A DNA stretch of 40,409 nucleotides from CAYLYM01 sp964387645 (lineage in GTDB: Bacteria; Calditrichota; Calditrichia; RBG-13-44-9), in assembly GCA_964387645.1 (NCBI GenBank), contig CAYLYM010000020.1, positions 1 to 40,409 of the forward strand, written 5' to 3'. The number at the start of each line of letters is the position of its first letter. The stretch's first letter is position 1. A program made the position numbers and the translations under genes. Below, piece after piece: positions 33,570-40,409 of the stretch. The notes beneath the pieces are model-generated. The model was not told the origin of the DNA. It saw nothing but the letters and a program-made list of their open reading frames with translations, and ran no database searches.

Positions 33570-34235
33570 TTGAAAATGGAATATGGTATTTTTCAATTAA
33601 TCATAATGTCTATATTTGTTAATAATTTTGTTTTGTCCCGATTTTTAGGGCTTTGTCCATACATGGGGGTAAGTAAACAGTTAGATTCTGCTTTGGGAAT
33701 GGGAATGGCGGTCACATTTGTTATGACTATGGCTTCAATGGTTACCTGGGTTCTTTACAGTTTTTTTCTAGCACCAACATATCAAAGCGTTTTTTATCTT
33801 CTTTTCGATACACCGATTGATAAGATTCCAGACTTAACGTTTTTACGAACAATTGTCTTTATTCTGGTGATAGCTTCGTTAGTGCAGTTTATTGAAATGT
33901 ATATCCAGAAGGTGAGTCCCACACTTTACAAAGCACTTGGAATTTATTTACCTCTGATTACTACTAATTGTGCTATTTTGGGTGTAACAGTATTAAATAT
34001 TGATATGTTTTTTAAAGATGGATTGCCACTTGACAACAGTTTTATTCATACACTAGTTCAGGCTTTTGCTTCAGGTATTGGATTTACTATTGTGTTAATT
34101 TTAATGGCGGGAATTCGGGAGAAGTTGGAGTTAGCAAATATTCCTAAACCATTCAGGGGTTTACCTATTGCATTTATAGTAGCTGGCCTGATGTCTATTG
34201 CCTTTTTAGGTTTTGCTGGTATGAGTGTCGAATAA
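33570..34235 (+). CDS. rnfA: Rnf complex subunit A, with an extra loop
   Basis: This 221-residue integral membrane subunit is related to NqrE. NNFVLSRFLGLCPYMGVSK and LPLITTNCAILGV carry the conserved cysteines. It is longer than the roughly 193 residues of typical RnfA. The extra part lies mainly between helices 2 and 3 (about residues 60-90, including YQSVFYLLFDTPIDKIPDL), with a second small insertion before the last helices. Last gene of the operon, followed immediately by a hairpin at 34234-34265. Confidence 0.93.
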   Translation: MKMEYGIFQLIIMSIFVNNFVLSRFLGLCPYMGVSKQLDSALGMGMAVTFVMTMASMVTWVLYSFFLAPTYQSVFYLLFDTPIDKIPDLTFLRTIVFILVIASLVQFIEMYIQKVSPTLYKALGIYLPLITTNCAILGVTVLNIDMFFKDGLPLDNSFIHTLVQAFASGIGFTIVLILMAGIREKLELANIPKPFRGLPIAFIVAGLMSIAFLGFAGMSVE

Positions 34236-34265
34236 ATCCTTTTTATTACTATTTTTAAAGGATTT
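34234..34265 (+). terminator. Hairpin after rnfA
   Basis: AAATCCTTT (34234-34242) pairs with AAAGGATTT (34257-34265), a 9-bp stem that begins within the rnfA stop codon and ends in a short T-run. It is a weak terminator by itself and may act with the second hairpin at 34326-34350. Confidence 0.55.
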
Positions 34266-34350
34266 TCGGTCACGGGGGGGTGATACCAGCGTAAGAAAAA
34301 TTTGTCGGTTTATTTTTTCACCTACTCCCCTTATATTTAGGGGATTTTTT
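34266..34350 (+). promoter_or_regulatory. Possible attenuator between rnfA and tatC
   Basis: The segment contains a run of seven G (34274-34280) and an intrinsic terminator: TCCCCT (34326-34331), loop TATATTT, AGGGGA (34339-34344), then seven T. GGTGA (34279-34283) can pair with TCACC (34318-34322), and the G-run could pair with the CCCC of the terminator stem. The two folds exclude each other, as in an attenuator. I do not recognise a known riboswitch class. A plain tandem terminator is the simpler alternative. Confidence 0.4.
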
Positions 34351-34447
34351 TATTTTTAAATAATTAAATGGGTATATTTAGAAAATTTTCATTTTATCAT
34401 AAATTTATGTGGGATGAAGTTAACATATTAGGAGACAGGAAGTTTGT

Positions 34448-35221
34448 ATGAAAATTGTTGACAAAGAAATGCCTTTTCTGGATCATTTAGAAGAGTTGAG
34501 ATTCCGTATTATTCGTTCCCTTATTGCGTTAGTGGTTGGGATGTTGATATGCCTACTTTTTTCTAAACAGCTTATAAATATTATGTTATGGCCTACTACC
34601 AGGGTGAATTTGCCTTTAGATATTCAGGTTCTTAAAGTTCAAGGGATGTTTATTGTTACCCTGGAAGTGGCTTTTTTTGGTGGTATTGTTCTGGCTTTAC
34701 CATATATTTTATATCAGGCCTGGATGTTTGTAGCTCCCGGATTGTATCCACATGAACGCACATATGTTCCTAAAATTATTACTTTTGCAACCGTTTTGTT
34801 TTTAATCGGAGTAGCTTTTGCATTTACCATTATTTTTCCCTTTGCCCTCAATTTTTTCCTAGGATTGGCACCTCCCAGTGTGAGGACAAATATAGCTATC
34901 GATTTCTATATCGGATTTTTGATTCGCTTGCTTCTGGTTTTTGGAGTGATCTTTGAACTTCCCATATTGAGTTTCTTCTTAAGTAAAATGGGTATTCTAA
35001 CACCTGAGGGTATGCGTAAATATCGCCGGCATGCAATTGTGGTTATCTTTGTTCTGGCTGCTCTTTTTACACCTCCTGATCCTTTTACCCAGATTATGTT
35101 GGGCATTCCATTAGTTCTGTTATATGAAGTTTCAATCCTGATATCTGCGATGGTCCGTCGGAGTAAAGAGAAACAAGAAGCAGAAGAAATGAACGAGGAA
35201 ACATATAACCCAAAATCATAA
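34448..35221 (+). CDS. tatC: Sec-independent protein translocase TatC
   Basis: This 257-residue, six-helix membrane protein has the TatC N-terminal signature MPFLDHLEELRFRIIRSL, which contains the conserved Glu that binds twin-arginine signal peptides. It also has the periplasmic FVAPGLYPHERTY loop and FELPILSFFLSKMGILTPE. It is the receptor of the Tat pathway, which exports folded proteins. An AGGAGAC ribosome-binding site precedes it. tatA/tatB are not adjacent. The C-terminal 20 residues are charged. Confidence 0.96.
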   Translation: MKIVDKEMPFLDHLEELRFRIIRSLIALVVGMLICLLFSKQLINIMLWPTTRVNLPLDIQVLKVQGMFIVTLEVAFFGGIVLALPYILYQAWMFVAPGLYPHERTYVPKIITFATVLFLIGVAFAFTIIFPFALNFFLGLAPPSVRTNIAIDFYIGFLIRLLLVFGVIFELPILSFFLSKMGILTPEGMRKYRRHAIVVIFVLAALFTPPDPFTQIMLGIPLVLLYEVSILISAMVRRSKEKQEAEEMNEETYNPKS

Positions 35222-35291
35222 ATATTTCATTATAACTTTTTGATGACTTTTATATGATTTTTTTTAAGAAAAAATATTTTTTATACCATCT

Positions 35292-36280
35292 ATGGTAACT
35301 TCGATAAAAACTACTTTCAAACCTTTTGAGGAGGATTTAAAAACCTTCCAGGCATATTTCAAAGAGAAAATGACTTCCAATGTACGGATGATCGACCAGA
35401 TAGCTCGATATCTAGTCCGGAGGAAAGGNNNNNNNNNNGAAAACAATTCAGACCCATGCTAGTTTTGGCTTCTTCGCGTGCAGTTGCAGAACCTAATGAA
35501 AAAAGCTATTTGGCAGCAGTAGTTGTAGAATTACTACATACTGCCACTCTTATCCATGACGATGTGGTAGACGAAGCCGAAATGAGAAGAGGTTTTCCAA
35601 CCATAAATAAAATTTGGAAAAATAAAATTTCAGTTCTTATGGGAGATTATTTACTGGCCAAATCGCTAATTATTGCTACTGAGATTGGAAATCTGAAGCT
35701 CATGAATATTATAGCTGGTGTGGCCAAAAGAATGAGTAAGGGAGAATTACTCCAAATTCAGAAATCTAGAAAATTAAATATCAACGAAAATGAATATATC
35801 CAATTAATTTCTGATAAAACGGCCTCTCTTATTTCAGCTTGCTGTGAATTGGGTGCTCTAACCACAGGTGCACCAGATGATAAAAGGGAAATATTAAGAA
35901 ACTATGGTGAGTATCTTGGTATTGCGTTTCAGATAAAAGATGATTTATTGGATTTTGAAAGCCGTCCGGGAATAATTGGCAAACCTGTGGGGAACGATCT
36001 GAAAGATAAAAAAATAACCCTCCCTCTGATTTATGCTTTTCAAGACTGTGAAGCAATTGAGCGGAAAAAAGTTGTTCGAATGCTCAAGAATGGAGTTGGA
36101 AGAAAGGAAATCAATACAATTAGTGATTTTATAAATCACTACAACGGTATACAGAAGGCCAGAGAAAAGGCGTACCATTTTAAAGAATTGGCTTTAGCTG
36201 AATTGTATAAACTGCCAGAAACTCAAGCTCGCCAGGTACTGGCTAATCTTGCAGAATTTGTTGTTAATCGGAGAAAATGA
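35292..36280 (+). CDS. Polyprenyl (trans-isoprenyl) diphosphate synthase, broken by scaffold gap
   Basis: This is an all-alpha isoprenyl diphosphate synthase of octaprenyl/heptaprenyl type. The first part (35292-35428) encodes MVTSIKTTFKPFEEDL through IARYLVRRKG; then come ten N (35429-35438), and the frame resumes with KQFRPML. The first Asp-rich motif is LIHDDVVDEAEMRRG, and the second is FQIKDDLLDFE, both intact. Products are the side chains of menaquinone or ubiquinone, or other long isoprenoids. The two parts are out of frame across ten N, but the family motif GGKxxRP predicts that only 2 bases are missing, restoring RKGGKQFRP. It overlaps the next gene by 4 bases. Confidence 0.9.
35429..35438. 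other. Ten-N scaffold gap
   Basis: Positions 35429-35438 are undetermined bases inside the isoprenyl synthase gene. Joining the flanks in frame needs a gap length of 2 plus a multiple of 3, so ten is not the true length. Confidence 0.95.
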
Positions 36281-37341
36281 AAAAAATTCTTATCATTCGC
36301 ATGTCATCATTGGGTGATGTATTGATTGCTTCGCCTCTTATTCGAGCTTTACGTCGCCATTTTCTTGAAGCTCAAATTGATTTCGTTGTTCGTAAAGAAT
36401 ATGCCGAAGTAATTAGATATAATCCCCATTTAACAAATGTGATTGAATTTGATATCAGCACAGGATTAGTGGGATTATGGAAATTAAGAAAAAAAATATG
36501 GCAAACTAAATATGATATCATCCTGGATATTCATCGTAATTTCCGCAGCAGGTTAATTTGTTGGAACTTTAAAAATTTATTTAATAGAAAAACAATTATA
36601 AGGACTGTTCGAAAGAATTATTTTCTTCGGTTTTTACTGGTTTATTTTAAGCTAAATCTATATAAGAAATTTCATGGATGTGTAATAAAGGTTTGGCAAA
36701 AATACCTACAAGTTGCTCAACCTTTGGGTATTAAACCAGATAATTTGGGTATAGAATTGTTTTTAAATGATGAAGCAGAATCTGTAGTCCAAATTTTATT
36801 TACTGAAATCAAATCAAGAAAGTGGAAAATTGTTATAGCGCCAGGAGCAAAACATTTTACGAAACGGTGGCCAGCTGAATATTTTGCGGATCTTATAAGA
36901 AAATTTTTCACAAAATATAAAAGCCAAATTATTTTAGTCGGTGGCCCGGAGGATCGGGAAGTAACTGCTCAGGTTACGTCAACTATTCCTGATATTCCCG
37001 TCCTTTCTATGGTGGGAAATTATACAATTTTACAAACGGCTGCTATTATTAAACATGCAAATTTGTTCATAGGTAATGATTCGGGTTTAACTCATGTAGC
37101 GGCTGCTTTTAAAATCCCCACAGTGGCCATATTTGGGTCGACGGTTGAAGAATTTGGTTTTTTTCCGGAAAATCCTAATGCTATTGTAGTAGAGAATAAT
37201 AGATTAAATTGTCGTCCTTGTTCGCACATCGGACGAGCGAAATGTCCCAAAAAGCATTTTAAATGTATGCGAGAAATTACTCCGGAGAATGTTTTTGATA
37301 AAGCCCTTGACTTACTTTTACATACAGAGTTACATACATGA
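36277..37341 (+). CDS. Glycosyltransferase family 9 (heptosyltransferase-like)
   Basis: This 354-residue GT9 enzyme shows KKILIIRMSSLGDVLIASPLIRALRR at the N-terminus and, in the nucleotide-sugar domain, VIAPGAKHFTKRWPAEYFADLI, ILVGGPEDREV and FIGNDSGLTHVAAAFKIPTVAIFG. These are hallmarks of the ADP-heptose:LPS heptosyltransferases (WaaC/WaaF/WaaQ). The C-terminal CRPCSHIGRAKCPKKHFKCM is a cysteine cluster common in this family. It adds a core sugar to LPS at the inner membrane; exact donor and position are unknown. It is translationally coupled to the isoprenyl synthase (4-base overlap). Confidence 0.9.
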   Translation: MKKILIIRMSSLGDVLIASPLIRALRRHFLEAQIDFVVRKEYAEVIRYNPHLTNVIEFDISTGLVGLWKLRKKIWQTKYDIILDIHRNFRSRLICWNFKNLFNRKTIIRTVRKNYFLRFLLVYFKLNLYKKFHGCVIKVWQKYLQVAQPLGIKPDNLGIELFLNDEAESVVQILFTEIKSRKWKIVIAPGAKHFTKRWPAEYFADLIRKFFTKYKSQIILVGGPEDREVTAQVTSTIPDIPVLSMVGNYTILQTAAIIKHANLFIGNDSGLTHVAAAFKIPTVAIFGSTVEEFGFFPENPNAIVVENNRLNCRPCSHIGRAKCPKKHFKCMREITPENVFDKALDLLLHTELHT

Positions 37342-37388
37342 TTAATATCTGAATGGATTTTCTTATATTTACAAGTATTAGTTTAAGC

Positions 37389-38921
37389 TCAAGTTTTAAA
37401 GCGATTCACATCAATATCATACTTTTTTATTTTATAGCCAATCATCCGTTCGGTAATATCCAATAAACGAGCAGCTTTTGCCTGATTGCCACGTGTAGTT
37501 TTAAGCGCATCCTGTATTAATTCTTTTTCATAAGACTCTATTGCTCTGGTGAGTGATAGATGTGGAATCGTTCCGCTACTTTCGGCAGTCTGTAAAGTAG
37601 GTGGAAGGTGATAGCTATGAATTACCTGATCTTCACATAATAAAACTGCCCGCTCGATGCAATTTTCTAATTCTCTAACATTTCCGGGCCAGTGATAGCG
37701 CATTAACATATCAATAGCTGGAGTTGAAATCCGTTTTACAAGTTTCCCGTGTTTTCGACTGTATTTTAGCATAAAATGATCGGCAAGTAAAAGAATGTCG
37801 GCCTTTCGTTCTCTAAGAGGAGGGAGAAAAATGGAGAAAACATTCAGACGGTAATAGAGGTCTTCACGAAATTTGCCTTCAGTCATTAATTTTTCTAAGT
37901 TAGCATTTGTTGCAGCGATAATACGAACGTCTACTTTAATTGTCTCTGTTCCTCCCACCCGCTCGAATTCTTGCTCTTGTAGAACTCTTAATAATTTAAC
38001 CTGTGTCATCGGGCTGAGATCACCTATTTCATCTAAAAAGATTGTTCCTCCATTTGCGAGCTCAAAACGACCTTTCTTACGGGTCGCTGCTCCTGTAAAT
38101 GCACCTTTCTCATATCCAAAAAATTCTGACTCAATTAAATTTTCAGGAATAGCAGCACAATTGACCTTTATGAAAGGTCTGTCACTACGTAGTGAATTGT
38201 AATGAATTGCCTGAGCAATTAATTCTTTACCTGTTCCCGATTCTCCCCGAATAAGTACTGTAGTATCCGTTCGGGCCACTTGCGCTACTTGCTCGTATAC
38301 TTCTCTCATCTCGTGGCTATTTCCAATGATGTTATGGAAACTAAATTCTTCTTGTAATTTTTGTTTTAAATGAACGTTTTCATCCAGGAGTCTTTTTCTT
38401 TCTTTTTCTATGACCTGTTTCAATCGAATAGGTTGTACCAGGGCAGAAGCAACCAGAGTAAGAAATTTTGCTGTGCTATCATAATCCCTTTTCACATTAT
38501 ATGGGAGGTTTACTACTAAAACCCCAAGGGTTTTATAATCGAGTATAATTGGAACACCAATAAATGTTTGCTCTCTGTCCTTTTTAGGATCCCAGGAACT
38601 CATTCTATTTAAAAACAGCGGTTCCTTACTTACTTGGGGAACTATAATAGGTTTTCCTGTTTCGGCAATTCTTCCAGTTAATCCTTCTCCCAAACGATAT
38701 TTGGTTTTAGCCAGATTGGAACGATAACCAACAGAAGCGGTCATATTTAGCTCTTCGCTATCTTCGTTCATGAGGAAAACTGCGCCAGATTTGATGTGGT
38801 AGGATTTTTGTAAAATCTTAAGTGTTGCCTGTAAAGATTCTTTTAAATCAAGGGTACGACTTACCACCTGATTGATCTCAATGAGTATGGATAATTTACG
38901 AATGGCCAGATCTTTCGTCAT
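37389..38921 (-). CDS. Sigma-54-dependent activator (NifA-like, GAF-AAA+-Fis)
   Basis: This 510-residue enhancer-binding protein has an N-terminal GAF domain (about 15-165), in place of a receiver domain. The AAA+ ATPase has Walker A GESGTGKE (226-233), the sigma-54-contacting GAFTGA (273-278), Walker B TIFLDEIGD (293-301) and arginine fingers around RLNVFSIFLPPLRER. The C-terminal Fis-type helix-turn-helix (NQAKAARLLDITERMIGYKI, 479-498) is closest to NifA. It remodels RpoN holoenzyme for open-complex formation. The GAF domain suggests a small-molecule signal and not phosphorylation, so it is probably not the partner of the orphan kinase. The only -24/-12 match I see in the window is at 12869. 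Confidence 0.94.
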   Translation of the reverse strand: MTKDLAIRKLSILIEINQVVSRTLDLKESLQATLKILQKSYHIKSGAVFLMNEDSEELNMTASVGYRSNLAKTKYRLGEGLTGRIAETGKPIIVPQVSKEPLFLNRMSSWDPKKDREQTFIGVPIILDYKTLGVLVVNLPYNVKRDYDSTAKFLTLVASALVQPIRLKQVIEKERKRLLDENVHLKQKLQEEFSFHNIIGNSHEMREVYEQVAQVARTDTTVLIRGESGTGKELIAQAIHYNSLRSDRPFIKVNCAAIPENLIESEFFGYEKGAFTGAATRKKGRFELANGGTIFLDEIGDLSPMTQVKLLRVLQEQEFERVGGTETIKVDVRIIAATNANLEKLMTEGKFREDLYYRLNVFSIFLPPLRERKADILLLADHFMLKYSRKHGKLVKRISTPAIDMLMRYHWPGNVRELENCIERAVLLCEDQVIHSYHLPPTLQTAESSGTIPHLSLTRAIESYEKELIQDALKTTRGNQAKAARLLDITERMIGYKIKKYDIDVNRFKT

Positions 38922-38996
38922 GGGTATCCTTTAGAATTTATAAAATTTTAAATATTATCAGATAGTCAAAGTATTTCAAAAAAGATTAAATAAACA

Positions 38997-39036
38997 ACAA
39001 TTTTGTAATTTAAATATCTGTAATTTACAAAATTGT
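38997..39036. promoter_or_regulatory. Long inverted repeat upstream of the sigma-54 activator
   Basis: ACAATTTTGTAA (38997-39008) and TTACAAAATTGT (39025-39036) are perfect inverse complements over 12 bases with a 16-base spacer. TGTAATTTA also occurs twice as a direct repeat within it. It lies 75-115 bases upstream of the activator start (38921), a plausible operator, possibly autoregulatory. Confidence 0.5.
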
Positions 39037-39059
39037 AATAATGAATCAAGAATATTATC

Positions 39060-40409
39060 ATAATGATATTTTATGAGAGGTGTGTTCTGTATTAATTGGT
39101 TTTATTTATTGTTTTTTGAAATTTTTAAGTGAATTAAGAAAGATGGTAAGTTTGGTCTTAATGATTTAATTCTTTAAAAAATAGAGTACTCTTAATAGTT
39201 CCGCAGACCCGGTCCTACTGGATTAAAAGAGACATTTTTGAGATTTTATAAAGAAGTTTTGAGTATCTATTCACCCAAAACACCGCTTTAGTTATTATAA
39301 TATTGTGCTTAAAGTTTTTAAACCTACAATATTGTCACTATTAAGATGAATCGATTGTTAAGAAAAAATATTCTGGTTTGGATGGTTTGGGTTTAATCCT
39401 AGGGCAATACAACCTTTCTTGAAGATTAAAGATGATTTGATTTTGGGGCTACACTGGATTATGCTACCTATTCCAGTAAATTTTTATCTTACTCGAAAGT
39501 AAATCTGGTGTCTAACTTGGTTTTTAAATTTAGTAGAAATGTTTTGAATTATCCTTCAGTGGATTGGATATTCAAAAGGATTGGAATAAGATCTGAAGGA
39601 TATTTTTTTGTTAAATTATACATATCAAATTTATATTGCAGAATATTCGATCCCTTCAAAATTTTTATATAATTTTCTTCTCCCTTGCTTTATGCCATGT
39701 TCTCCCGGAAAAAATTTAATTTCTGGAGGTACATTATATTTTTTTAGAATCTTAAACAAATTTTTTAATAAAAACAAAAAAAAGAAAGTTAGTTTTTTAA
39801 ATTTAATCAGCAATTTGAGTACAAGAGTTTTCATAACCAACATTTTTGTTATATAAAATTTTAAACAATACAATATTGTAGGTCTATAGTTTAGAGTTTT
39901 AATAAAGATGTGTTTGAATTGAGATTAATAAAACTTTAAAACTGTATTTTTAAGAAATAGTAATGATTTAATTTTAAAAGTGTTTTATAAAACATAATCG
40001 ATTTAAAATTTTAAATTAACGCAAAATTAAAATACTATTTATAGCTTGGTTTTGTTGAAAGAACTGAATATGTGGAATGAAAGATATTTTTAAAATTTTT
40101 TGATTAATAATTGTTTTTTTACTATGAATTTGTTTCGAGAGTAAAATAATTAGATAATTATAACAATATTGTAATAAATAAATTAATATTCAACAATATT
40201 GTAGTTTTGTTAATGAAAGGGTGAATTAGTTTTTTGGTTTATTTTTTAGTTATATCATTATTTATTAATAAGATAGCGTCAATATTTTATATCCTCCCAA
40301 AAATTTTCTCGAATTGAATTTAATTTGGCATACTATTTGAACTAAATATTTATCCAGTGAATAATTGTTGGAGTAGCTATAAATAGTTAGGTGGTTAAAT
40401 TTAAGTTTT
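39060..40409. other. Extremely AT-rich, apparently gene-free region
   Basis: About 1.35 kb without a convincing gene; the two overlapping open frames around 39608-39873 are low-complexity and antisense to each other. An open stretch at 39436-39672 without a start contains FGATLDYATYSSKF and resembles barrel strands, so it may be a relic of an outer-membrane protein. The notable structure is a set of ACAATATTGT palindromes, listed separately. Confidence 0.45.
39326..40202. repeat. Four copies of the palindrome ACAATATTGT
   Basis: Exact copies are at 39326-39335, 39870-39879 (extended to TACAATATTGTA at 39869-39880), 40163-40172 and 40193-40202. The last two are 30 bases apart, about three helical turns, on the same face of the helix. 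No copies were noticed elsewhere in the window. The pattern suggests a protein-binding site, but the AT-richness of the region makes chance copies easier. Confidence 0.6.

Noticed and set aside
34266..34325. Known riboswitch class (c-di-GMP, fluoride, guanidine, TPP, SAM compared from memory)
   Set aside because: None of the conserved cores I know fits the sequence. It is reported only as a possible attenuator.
39608..39873. Two overlapping open frames of about 80 residues on opposite strands
   Set aside because: Both are Lys/Phe/Leu-rich products of AT-rich DNA, antisense to each other, without good ribosome-binding sites.

Overview
The window is AT-rich, gene-dense chromosomal DNA from a Gram-negative bacterium. 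Lipid A and LPS genes (lpxH-like, a GT9 glycosyltransferase), signal-peptide-bearing outer-membrane beta-barrels and an Rnf complex show a two-membrane cell. A 31-residue AURKAIP1/COX24-type ribosomal peptide and a PorV/UPF0164-like barrel point to the FCB superphylum (Calditrichota, Ignavibacteriota or relatives). That placement is inferred from gene content only. No rRNA, tRNA, CRISPR array or transposase was seen.

Layout. 1-5.5 kb: a DUF6807 gene broken by one in-frame TAG, xseA-xseB, the tiny ribosomal-protein gene, an HU gene with a zinc-ribbon/TPR gene, and a clearly decayed MOSC gene. 5.7-8.8 kb: a YigZ/IMPACT gene that appears to start at AUU, followed by a NatAB-like ABC exporter. 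8.8-12.7 kb: a membrane protein with an acidic tail, dCMP deaminase, an orphan histidine kinase and an O6-alkylguanine methyltransferase. 12.7-13.0 kb: a match to the sigma-54 -24/-12 promoter followed by a short transcript unit with an intrinsic terminator (candidate small RNA). 13.0-15.0 kb: UPF0145, a HAD phosphatase and rnfB. 15.2-18.1 kb: DUF2225, a beta-barrel and ssb. 18.2-28.4 kb (minus strand): the conserved origin-proximal series rpmH-rnpA-yidD-yidC-mnmE-mnmG-rsmG, then parA, a PorV-like barrel and an EnvC-like protein. Three parS-type sites flank mnmG. 28.6-35.2 kb: lpxH-like gene, then rnfCDGEA and tatC. 35.3-38.9 kb: a polyprenyl synthase interrupted by a 10-N scaffold gap, a GT9 glycosyltransferase and a NifA-like sigma-54 activator. 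38.9-40.4 kb: an extremely AT-rich, apparently gene-free stretch with four copies of a 10-bp palindrome.

How it fits together: the rpmH-to-parA block plus parS marks a region close to the chromosome origin, although dnaA and parB are not here. The rnf genes encode a membrane ferredoxin:NAD+ redox pump, but its RnfB subunit is about 15 kb away on the other strand with two unrelated genes. The sigma-54 activator at the right and the sigma-54 promoter at 12.87 kb may be functionally linked; that is an inference. The most promising undescribed elements are the sigma-54-driven small RNA with two anti-Shine-Dalgarno-like motifs, the nested inverted repeat upstream of parA, and the possible attenuator between rnfA and tatC.
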